Source: CAYNUJ01 sp964573255
Lineage (GTDB): Bacteria; Bacteroidota; Ignavibacteria; Ignavibacteriales; Melioribacteraceae
Direction: 5' to 3'
Assembly (NCBI GenBank): GCA_964573255.1
Contig: CAZNJB010000074.1
Location: forward strand, 1 to 8,537
DNA: 8,537 nt
Shown here: positions 1 to 7,007 of the stretch, in pieces
Numbering within the stretch: the stretch's first letter is position 1
How the letters are laid out: every line of letters begins with the position of its first letter
Made by a program: the position numbers and the translations under genes
The notes under the pieces: model-generated
Database searches by the model: none
What the model saw: only the letters and a program-made list of their open reading frames with translations
Told to the model about the DNA's origin: nothing

Positions 1-892
1 GCTTAACCATAGTTTGGTTAATATCAATAATCCTCCCGGTTTCCGCATCGTGAATGAAAACGGCTTCGGAAATTGAGTCGAAGATTTCAATAAATTTCTT
101 CTCGTTTTCGCGTATTACTTTTTCTTTTTCTGTTATTAATTTTTCTGTTGTTTCGAAAAGTGATTCGTATTTTTGTCTGTAGGTCAAAAATTGGAATACA
201 TCATTGAATACGGCATTGGATTTATCTTTAATCTTCTTTTCGAAAAGAATTAGATAAACAGAAAAAATTACTGAATAAATAAGTCCTGCAAAAGTTTTTG
301 ATGCTATTCCAGAGATTAATATTTGTGAATAAAGTTTCGAAGTAACAAATGATCCTGTAGTGAAAAGGAAAGTATCAAGAACAAGAATCGGTAATGCTGT
401 AAAGGTAATTCTTATAAATATATTCTTAAAATGTCTTGATATTTTTTCAAATAAAATAATTAATAAAACGGCATCAATTAAAAAAGATGCAACGCCAGAA
501 ATTGCAATTTTATAATTAGGAACTAAAAAATGAAATTTCTCTAATGATAACAATGGGAAGAATGAATCCATTATAATAATAAACACATTCGCGAATACAA
601 TACCGTAAATCATTTTTCTGGCTTCTAACAGTCCCTCTGTTATGTATATTAATAAAATCAAAAAAATGGAGATTGGGAAAAGAACTGCCGTTCCCGGTGG
701 AGCGAAAATATAATCCGTAAGTTCCATGTATAGTGTATTAGAAAGTATAACTTGCAGGTATTGGAATATCCCAACTATGACATAAATAAATCCTAAGCCT
801 ATATTTTTTCTTACTCCAAAAAGAAATGTGGTAAACACACCGAAAGAAACGCACAAGAGGGATAAAATGAACAGATTATCAAAATTTATCAT
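1..892 (-). CDS. Multi-pass membrane sensor protein with PAS domain, 3' end beyond window
   Basis: The frame is open from an ATG at 892 through the left edge, giving 297 residues with no stop, so only the N-terminal part is seen. About seven hydrophobic segments can be picked out, near residues 5-25, 33-52, 68-84, 95-113, 128-148, 160-180 and 190-215. The stretch PPGTAVLFP (65-73) followed by EARKMIYG (90-97) resembles the VUT-like membrane domain that I recall at the N-terminus of some bacterial signalling proteins; this is from memory. A charged helical linker (about 220-265, rich in E and K) leads into what looks like a PAS domain, with FDSISEAVFIHD (271-282) and GRIIDIN (286-292). The missing C-terminus is probably a histidine kinase or a diguanylate cyclase. 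No strong Shine-Dalgarno site precedes the ATG, so the start is the likely but not the only choice. A 644-base gap separates it from the sulfur operon, and no functional link is evident. Confidence 0.7.
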   Translation of the reverse strand, partial: MINFDNLFILSLLCVSFGVFTTFLFGVRKNIGLGFIYVIVGIFQYLQVILSNTLYMELTDYIFAPPGTAVLFPISIFLILLIYITEGLLEARKMIYGIVFANVFIIIMDSFFPLLSLEKFHFLVPNYKIAISGVASFLIDAVLLIILFEKISRHFKNIFIRITFTALPILVLDTFLFTTGSFVTSKLYSQILISGIASKTFAGLIYSVIFSVYLILFEKKIKDKSNAVFNDVFQFLTYRQKYESLFETTEKLITEKEKVIRENEKKFIEIFDSISEAVFIHDAETGRIIDINQTMVK

Positions 893-1536
893 TCTTATCA
901 AGCCTAAAGTCTTTAGTAATATTTTTGATATAAATGAAGAATACTAATGTCTTCTATTATTTAAATACAAAATTGAATAAAAATTGGAGTAGAAAATAAA
1001 CAATTTTATTGAAAATATATTTTACTCAAAGAGACATTGTTTATTATCATACTCTAAAAGTTAAGTAATACTATTCGAGCAAACTTTTTAGCAAGTACAT
1101 AATATCAATTTAAATATTGAAAAAACTTGGAGGGTAGTTAAATAAAAGATGGAATAAACTTATGGAATCTGAGTAAGTATGAATTTATCTCAACTTCTTA
1201 AGTTGAGATAAATTGTTTTTAATAAATTTTTACCGGATAGAAAAACTCAAATTGAATTTCTCAAAGGAAATAAAACATTGCTGCAAAAGATTACCAAATG
1301 ATAAAATAACTTTATGTTCAAATTAAGTTTTAACTGTGTTTATTCATGACATTTGAACAATATTTCAAATTTATTATTTGAATTAAGTTGTTGACATTCC
1401 AATAAGGATTTAATTAATACTTGCATCTACTTAATTTGAATTTAAAAGGTTGATCGTAACGTTTAGATTGTCCCATAACTCCGATTTATTGGATTACTCA
1501 TTTATGCATTTCGTTTGTTCGAATGTATAATCTGGA
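893..1536. other. AT-rich intergenic region, no gene seen
   Basis: No convincing coding frame is visible on either strand. The region separates the end of the sulfur operon from the start of the left-hand sensor gene, so the promoter of that gene should lie in its lower-numbered part, but I could not single one out. It contains a perfect hairpin (1182-1214), a small inverted repeat (1351-1357 with 1364-1370), and a 12-base inverted repeat (1317-1328 with 1429-1440). In DNA this AT-rich the two smaller repeats may be chance. No U-tract terminator for the operon was found directly after 1537. Confidence 0.6.
1182..1220 (+). terminator. Perfect 15-bp hairpin followed by a T-tract, orphan terminator-like
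   Basis: Bases 1182-1196 are the exact reverse complement of 1200-1214, with a 3-base loop (CTT). On the plus strand the stem is followed directly by G and five T (1215-1220), which fits an intrinsic terminator reading rightward. The stem is AT-rich apart from a CTCAAC core. No plus-strand gene lies to its left. On the minus strand the hairpin would come after the cysG operon, but there it lacks a U-tract, so its role as the operon's terminator is doubtful. Confidence 0.45.
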
Positions 1537-2892
1537 CTAGGTAGATGTGTTCTTCTCATATATCTCTTGTAAATTTGAAACTGATTTCAATTTATTTTTC
1601 AGATTAACTACATCGCCAAATACAAGAATTGCCGGAGTAGGGGCATTAAATGCTTTAACGGCAAGATTCTCAAGCGTTGTGAAAATTTCACTTTGATCTT
1701 CTCTTGTTGCATTAGAAATAATGGCAACCGGTAGATTAGGGTTTATACCGACCTTTAAGGCCTTTTCAACAATTAGATCGACCTTTCTTAATCCCATTAA
1801 AACTATTGTGGTATGCTTAGGAATTTTAAGAAGTTCAACCCAATTTGTATTAAATTTATTCCCTCTCAAACAACCAGAGATAACCGAAAAACTATTAGAA
1901 ACGTTTCTTGCAGTGACAGGAATCGAGGCGCTTCCCGCTCCTGAAATGGGAGAGGTAATACCCGGCACAATGCTAAATGGAATGTTGTTTTTTATTAAAT
2001 GTTCGGTTTCTTCAACTAACCTTCCAAAAACAAAAGGATCGCCGCCTTTTAAACGAACAACTCTTTTGCCTTGTTGGGCATAAAGAACCATCATATTATT
2101 AATATCTTCCTGCTTTATAGTATTGCTACTATGAGGTTTTCCGCAATTAATTAGTTTAACACACGGATTAATGAAGGATAGTATTTCTTTGCTTACAAGA
2201 TAATCGTACAGAACTACTTCTGCTCTTTTTAGTTCTTTTAACCCTTTCAAAGTAATTAAATCCGGATCGCCTGGACCAGCACCTACAAATGTCACTTTGC
2301 CGAATAAACTTAATGCTTCTTTCTTTGTCGAGTTGGCATCAATTATGTCCAATTTCCTTTTTTCATATTCTCTGTTTACTAATGATTCAATGTTATAAGG
2401 AATAATATCTTTAATTTTGTTTCTGACAATTTGAGAAATTGTAGGACTTGCGCCATCACTCGAAACAGCAATTTTCAATTTTCCGTAATTTAATAAAGCC
2501 GAAAAATAAAAATCGCATTTTTCAGGTACATCAACCGTATTTAATAGGAAAAAACGAGTCGCTCTGCATCTGTCAATTAAATTTTCAACTTCTTTACTAC
2601 CGGTAGCATTTATTATAATATTAAATCTGCTTATATCTTCTGCTTCAATTGACTTAATGTTGTATTTTACATTTAATTCTTTAATCTTAGACAGTAAATT
2701 CTTGGCTATAATTTCAAAATCTATATTGTTAGCTTTTAAAACTTCCGCCTTCTGCAGAGCTACTTTTCCGCCGCCGATCAACAATACCCTGGGATCCCTC
2801 AGTAATACCGGCAGAGTGCTGAGAGTTGATTTTTTTGCAAAGAAATTCCTATGCTCAATAATTTTATATTTTTTATGGGATGTACGGAGCAT
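1537..2892 (-). CDS. cysG: Siroheme synthase CysG, fused dehydrogenase/ferrochelatase and uroporphyrinogen methyltransferase
   Basis: This cytoplasmic fusion makes siroheme from uroporphyrinogen III: two SAM-dependent methylations, NAD-dependent oxidation, then iron insertion. Numbering is from the ATG at 2892 (451 residues). The N-terminal half shows the nucleotide loop GGGK (40-43), NTVD with Asp121 matching the catalytic Asp104 of enterobacterial CysG, and VSSDGASP with Ser145 matching Ser128. The C-terminal methyltransferase starts near 198 and has GAGPGD (204-209), RLKGGDPFVFGR (280-291) and PGIT (310-313). A TTG at 2904 in the same frame is possible, but the ATG is preferred. The start lies inside the sulfite reductase gene (20-base overlap), so translation is probably coupled. 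About 25 residues precede the usual domain start. The helical region between the two halves is about 45 residues shorter than in E. coli, and the usual FGRGGEE reads FGRLVEE. It supplies the cofactor of the upstream reductase. Confidence 0.92.
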   Translation of the reverse strand: MLRTSHKKYKIIEHRNFFAKKSTLSTLPVLLRDPRVLLIGGGKVALQKAEVLKANNIDFEIIAKNLLSKIKELNVKYNIKSIEAEDISRFNIIINATGSKEVENLIDRCRATRFFLLNTVDVPEKCDFYFSALLNYGKLKIAVSSDGASPTISQIVRNKIKDIIPYNIESLVNREYEKRKLDIIDANSTKKEALSLFGKVTFVGAGPGDPDLITLKGLKELKRAEVVLYDYLVSKEILSFINPCVKLINCGKPHSSNTIKQEDINNMMVLYAQQGKRVVRLKGGDPFVFGRLVEETEHLIKNNIPFSIVPGITSPISGAGSASIPVTARNVSNSFSVISGCLRGNKFNTNWVELLKIPKHTTIVLMGLRKVDLIVEKALKVGINPNLPVAIISNATREDQSEIFTTLENLAVKAFNAPTPAILVFGDVVNLKNKLKSVSNLQEIYEKNTST

Positions 2893-4756
2893 AAGTTTTC
2901 TCAATTAAATGGTTAAGATTATCATTTTGTTTAATAAGTTTAACAATCCCTTCACAACCAATTCTTTTGTGGAATAATCCAATTTCAGTCTCTTCTGGGC
3001 GTCTGTTTGCTAAATAATTATCAGCTAATAACTTAATGACTTTAGGGATATCAGAATGATGGATAGATCTAAAATATTTTTTGCCATTATAAACAATGTC
3101 TTCTGCAAGCGAGTCGGTCCCTAATTCACCGAATAATAATTTCAACTGGTAAAATCCATATCCTTTCCCTTCCAAAGAAATTGCATGCCTTACATTTCTT
3201 GAACAATGTCTTTCGCAGCCGCTAATGCCGACAGTTAACCCAGGGATATTAACAAGACCGAGTTTTTCTAATTCATCAATTAGCGGTCTAAAATATCTTT
3301 CTGAATCTGCAATGGCTAATCCGCAGGTTGGCAATCCAACGCATGCTAAAGAATTTCGCTTAATGTAAGAAGGAGTTGAGTAATTATACTCCGCTAAAAT
3401 GCTCTCTAATTTATATTTATCCTGTTCTTTAATGTCGGTAAAAAGTAAATCCTGAAAAGTCGTTAGTCTCAGATTTGGTTTCAATTCACTAACGATTTTT
3501 TCAATCATAGATTTAATATTTTCTTTTGAATCACTAATCCTCCCGTTCTCAATCCATAAGCCGAAAGTATAATTTCCATCATATTGTTTCGTCCAGCCAT
3601 GATGCCTTAGTTGTTTTCCTGGATCTAACTTAACTGGATCAATAATAAAGATATTCCTTTCCGATAACTTTTTTTTCAACCAAGTAGCGCCGCTTTCTTG
3701 AACCTTTTTTAATTTAGTCTTATCAATTAGAATATCTTCTATGTTAAGTTTTTCTCTATCTAATCCTTTTTTCAAAATCATATTTTTGAAACGCGCCAAA
3801 TGTCTGTTCTTTCGATCGCCCAATACATTCCAAATATTAATTATCTCTTCAATAGTTTTGATGAGTTCATCATCGGTATTTACTATGCCTAAAGGCACAC
3901 CAAGAAGTGCGAATGTAATTTTGCCGTTCTTTTGCCCAAGCCCCCCGCCAACGTAGAGTTGGTATCCAATCTTTTTATTCTTTTTTATTATTGGAACAAT
4001 ACCTAAATCATTTGTTTGAATATCCGGACTATTATCCCTTATTCCCTTTCCCGTTTCTTGATCTATAAAGTAACCGGCAATTCCTATCTTAAATTTTCTT
4101 GGCAATCCTCCGGCTGAATATTTGTATCCAATGTATTGTTGTTGATCATTGATGTCTATTCCAAACGTCTCTAAGTGCTCTTTAACAGGAAGCTGGAAAT
4201 ATTGACCTAATTTTGTAGCTAGCGCTGAAGCGTCGAACACATTAGATTTTATTGGACTTGCAATGGGGTTTCTTGTATTGTCTCCGCATGCATTAGCGGT
4301 ATATTGCCGCATTTCCGCTAATTTTTTTACTAAAGGGAATAAATCTTTTTTCTTTACTCTGTGGAATTGCATCCCTTGTCTTGTTGTAAGCCGAATAGAT
4401 GGGATTCCAAATTCATCCTTTGAATACTTGTCGGCGAGTGCGCATATTTGTAAAAATTTTTCTGCCGAAATATCCCCGCCACCCCAAAATGGTATTCTAA
4501 CCATAAATGAAAATTCTTTATTTTTTTTCCTTGCTTCATCACGATCAGTTTGAAGATATATACCGTGAGATTTAATATTAACCTGAACGGTTGTATCTAG
4601 ATCGTCTTTATTCAAATTTTCTAATTCTTTTTTTAATTTCTCTCCTCCAAGAATTCCATTTGATAGTTTATTCAGCTCGTCTTTGCACAATTCTCTTTCG
4701 GAAAGCGCTATTCTCAACTCATTTAGTGTAACATCGTAAGAAATTACTTTTGACAT
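2873..4756 (-). CDS. sir: Siroheme / 4Fe-4S sulfite reductase, single-chain, probably ferredoxin-dependent
   Basis: This protein should reduce sulfite to sulfide in the cytoplasm with six electrons. Numbering is from the ATG at 4756 (627 residues). The two-repeat sulfite/nitrite reductase fold is evident: TTRQGMQFH (124-132), ACGDNTRN (156-163), LPRKFKIGI (218-226, the anion-binding Arg/Lys cluster) and VGGGLG (269-274). The cluster and siroheme ligands are the C-x5-C pair Cys472/Cys478 and the C-x3-C pair Cys514/Cys518. The last pair reads CERHC rather than the common CPNxC. Sequence alone does not rule out nitrite reductase; the SAM riboswitch and the cysHDN neighbours favour sulfite. No flavoprotein subunit is nearby, so ferredoxin is the likely donor. 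A TTG 33 bases upstream keeps the frame, but the ATG has a strong GGAGGA five bases before it and shares one base with the cysN stop (TAATG), so I chose the ATG. The N-terminal part before the first repeat is rather long. Confidence 0.9.
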   Translation of the reverse strand: MSKVISYDVTLNELRIALSERELCKDELNKLSNGILGGEKLKKELENLNKDDLDTTVQVNIKSHGIYLQTDRDEARKKNKEFSFMVRIPFWGGGDISAEKFLQICALADKYSKDEFGIPSIRLTTRQGMQFHRVKKKDLFPLVKKLAEMRQYTANACGDNTRNPIASPIKSNVFDASALATKLGQYFQLPVKEHLETFGIDINDQQQYIGYKYSAGGLPRKFKIGIAGYFIDQETGKGIRDNSPDIQTNDLGIVPIIKKNKKIGYQLYVGGGLGQKNGKITFALLGVPLGIVNTDDELIKTIEEIINIWNVLGDRKNRHLARFKNMILKKGLDREKLNIEDILIDKTKLKKVQESGATWLKKKLSERNIFIIDPVKLDPGKQLRHHGWTKQYDGNYTFGLWIENGRISDSKENIKSMIEKIVSELKPNLRLTTFQDLLFTDIKEQDKYKLESILAEYNYSTPSYIKRNSLACVGLPTCGLAIADSERYFRPLIDELEKLGLVNIPGLTVGISGCERHCSRNVRHAISLEGKGYGFYQLKLLFGELGTDSLAEDIVYNGKKYFRSIHHSDIPKVIKLLADNYLANRRPEETEIGLFHKRIGCEGIVKLIKQNDNLNHLIEKTYAPYIP

Positions 4757-6111
4757 TAGTATCCTCCTTCGAGTGATTTTACTTCCCAATGCGGAAAATA
4801 TTTTCTTATTAATCGGTTAAATTCTAATTCAAATTCATTATATTGTTGTGTGTTATTAACCTTTTCTAAATTTTTTATAATTATTCCTCCGCCCGCTATA
4901 TCATAGTTATTTACCAAAACAAGTCGACTTGTATAAATATTCTGATCAACAAGGTCGAATGGTATTTCGTTTTTAGTTACTATAACACATTTTGCCGCTT
5001 CATGTTTCCTAACGAAGTCAGTGTCTGTATTGTCAGTAAGATCTGCAGTATGAAGAACGCTTTCAATTTTCTCAATGCGGGCAATAGTGCTTTGAGTGCC
5101 AATTTTTAATTTGTATTCTTTTCCTATTCTAAGGGGTTCGTTGTTTATCCAAAAAATATTTACAAGAAATCTGTTGCTTAAAAAAGGCTTCTCTTCATCG
5201 ATTTTGCAAATCAATTCTGTTTCGCTTACATAAACCTCTTCATCAACAGTTAAACCTATTGCTTGTCCCGAAACAGCCGATAAAATCCCTGTTTTGTTAT
5301 ATATTTCTATTGATTTTATTGTCGTCTCTTTTTTTGAAGGCAAAAAAACAATTCTATCATTTACTTTTAATTGCCCAGTATTAATACTTCCGGCATAAAT
5401 TCGTTTTTTGTTTTTATGTCCTTGAAATTTATAAATACCTTGCAGGTACATTCTTAAAGGCTTTTCCTTCGGATTTTTCCCTCTGGTAAAAGAATCCATA
5501 ATCTCCAGTAATGATTGACCTTTATACCATCCGGTTTTTTCGGAAACATTAATCAAGTTTATTCCATTTCTTGCCGAGACGGGAATATATGCTTTAGATT
5601 CAAGCCCTATTTCGCTTAAATATTTTCCGAAGTCCTTTTTAATTTGCTCGTATATTTTCCGGCTGTATTCGCATAAATCCATTTTATTTATTACTACAGC
5701 AATTTGCTTTATGCCTAACATTGAAAGCATATATGCATGTCTTCTACTGTTCTCCGCAATTCCTTCATCAGCGTCTATCAATAAAATGGCTGCTTCCGCC
5801 CTTGCTGCGCCACTTATCATATTTTTTAAGAATTCAATATGACCCGGCGCATCTATTATTATATATTCTCGCTTTGCAGAAGTAAAAAATATTCTGGCAG
5901 TATCAATTGTGATACCTTGAGATTGTTCATCTTTTAACGCATCAAGTAAAAATGCATATTCAAAAGGTTTTGCATTTCTTATACAAAGTTCTTTTACCGC
6001 TTCAAGTTTACCTTCAGGAAGCGATCCCGTATCGGCTAATAACCTGCCTATTAAAGTGCTTTTGCCGTGATCTACATGACCAACAATTACTATATTCATT
6101 CTTTCTTTCAT
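4756..6111 (-). CDS. cysN: Sulfate adenylyltransferase large subunit, GTPase CysN
   Basis: CysN is the GTPase partner of CysD; GTP hydrolysis drives formation of APS from sulfate and ATP. All G motifs are present in 451 residues: GHVDHGKS (11-18), GITID (66-70), DAPGH (87-91), NKMD (142-145) and SAR (179-181), followed by two beta-barrel domains as in elongation factor EF-Tu. No APS kinase domain is fused at the C-terminus, unlike NodQ-type proteins. The barrel ends with DIAGGGIII (404-412). A short tail rich in aromatic and basic residues (FNRLIRKYFPHW, 431-442) follows; I do not recall it from E. coli CysN, and it probably marks a subgroup. The ATG at 6111 follows AGGGG by seven bases, and the gap to cysD is 14 bases. 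The last codons carry the ribosome site of the next gene. Confidence 0.93.
   Translation of the reverse strand: MKERMNIVIVGHVDHGKSTLIGRLLADTGSLPEGKLEAVKELCIRNAKPFEYAFLLDALKDEQSQGITIDTARIFFTSAKREYIIIDAPGHIEFLKNMISGAARAEAAILLIDADEGIAENSRRHAYMLSMLGIKQIAVVINKMDLCEYSRKIYEQIKKDFGKYLSEIGLESKAYIPVSARNGINLINVSEKTGWYKGQSLLEIMDSFTRGKNPKEKPLRMYLQGIYKFQGHKNKKRIYAGSINTGQLKVNDRIVFLPSKKETTIKSIEIYNKTGILSAVSGQAIGLTVDEEVYVSETELICKIDEEKPFLSNRFLVNIFWINNEPLRIGKEYKLKIGTQSTIARIEKIESVLHTADLTDNTDTDFVRKHEAAKCVIVTKNEIPFDLVDQNIYTSRLVLVNNYDIAGGGIIIKNLEKVNNTQQYNEFELEFNRLIRKYFPHWEVKSLEGGY
4762..4767 (-). promoter_or_regulatory. Ribosome binding site of the sulfite reductase, inside the cysN 3' end
   Basis: GGAGGA on the minus strand, five bases before the ATG at 4756. 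It forms part of the Gly-Gly codons in the last four residues (EGGY) of CysN. It decides the ATG start over the upstream in-frame TTG and points to translational coupling across the TAATG junction. Confidence 0.85.
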
Positions 6112-6125
6112 AATATTTCCCCTTT

Positions 6126-7007
6126 TTACATGTAACCTTCTCTGCGCAGCGCTTCCAACGTCCCACCGCCTTCGCTATCTTGCGCTCTACCGGACCGTTC
6201 CGCTATATTTGCAAACTTTCCGGATCTCAGTTCTTCTATTATTTCATCGATGTTTTTCGATTTCGAATCAACGGGATTGGTACAAGGATAACATCCTAGC
6301 GATCTATATCTTTTCCCGGTACCATTATCAAAATATAAATTTGTTACGGGAATCTTTTCTCTTCTTATGTATTCCCATATGTTAAGTTCTGTCCAATCCA
6401 ACAATGGATGAATTCGCACATGAGTGCCCGGTTCAAAATCGGTTTTAAATTGATTCCAAAATTCGGGCGGTTGATCTCCAACATCCCAATCCGAGTTTTT
6501 ATCACGCGGTGAAAAATATCTTTCTTTCGAACGGCTGCCTTCTTCATCGGCGCGAACACCAACTATAACGCCGGTATACGCGTCACGGTTTTCATCTATA
6601 ACAAATTGTTCTGTTAAATGATCGAATCTAAGTCTTTCCCATTCACCTGACAAACACTTGTTAAGAGCCTCGCTTTTGAGTTTTTTACAGCAAAGCAACC
6701 TTGAAACATTTCCATCCGGAAATGTTTTTTTATTTTTAATCGCATTTTTGTTTTGACCGACAATTAAATTAATATGATACTTCTTAACCAAATTATTCCT
6801 ATATTCTATCATTTCAGGTATTTTGAACGAAGTATCGATGTGCACGAGTGGAAAGGGTATTTGTCCAAAAAAGGCTTTCTGTGCAAGCCACATTAATACT
6901 GTGCTATCCTTTCCAATTGACCAAAGCATAGCAAGTTTATCAAAATTTCTATATGCTTCTCTGAGTATATAGATGCTTTGTTCTTCAAGTCTGTCTAAGT
7001 TATCCAT
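6126..7007 (-). CDS. cysD: Sulfate adenylyltransferase small subunit CysD
   Basis: CysD is the catalytic ATP-pyrophosphatase subunit that makes APS from ATP and sulfate together with CysN. Its 293 residues are close to the usual length of about 300. It has the PP-loop SIGKDS (30-35), the family block VRADEEGSRSKERYFSPRD (151-169), DQPPEFW (178-184), the WTELNIW segment (205-211), and a C-terminal GRAQDSEGGG (273-282) ending in REGYM. The frame extends ten codons further upstream, but the ATG at 7007 has AGGAG six bases before it, inside the end of cysH, and gives the standard N-terminus. It overlaps cysH by eight bases (ATGGATAA). Unusual compared with E. coli CysD are Cys106-Cys107 together with the GCYPC motif (Cys239, Cys242), a pattern like the cluster-binding cysteines of CysH; whether it binds metal is unknown. 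Confidence 0.94.
   Translation of the reverse strand: MDNLDRLEEQSIYILREAYRNFDKLAMLWSIGKDSTVLMWLAQKAFFGQIPFPLVHIDTSFKIPEMIEYRNNLVKKYHINLIVGQNKNAIKNKKTFPDGNVSRLLCCKKLKSEALNKCLSGEWERLRFDHLTEQFVIDENRDAYTGVIVGVRADEEGSRSKERYFSPRDKNSDWDVGDQPPEFWNQFKTDFEPGTHVRIHPLLDWTELNIWEYIRREKIPVTNLYFDNGTGKRYRSLGCYPCTNPVDSKSKNIDEIIEELRSGKFANIAERSGRAQDSEGGGTLEALRREGYM

Noticed and set aside
1391..1420. Plus-strand sigma-70 promoter at TTGACA (1391-1396)
   Set aside because: The -10 match at suitable spacing is poor, and the only thing downstream on the plus strand is the antisense of cysG.
1317..1440. 12-base inverted repeat TTCAAATTAAGT as an insertion-element remnant
   Set aside because: Too short and too AT-rich, with no target duplication or coding remnant between the copies.
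1721..2083. Open plus-strand frame opposite cysG
   Set aside because: Antisense shadow of a well-conserved gene; no family features and no ribosome site.
4263..4553. Open plus-strand frame opposite the sulfite reductase
   Set aside because: Antisense shadow; low-complexity Ser/Phe-rich translation without recognisable motifs.
6365..6562. Second minus-strand frame inside cysD
   Set aside because: Alternate-frame shadow fully within cysD, no ribosome site.
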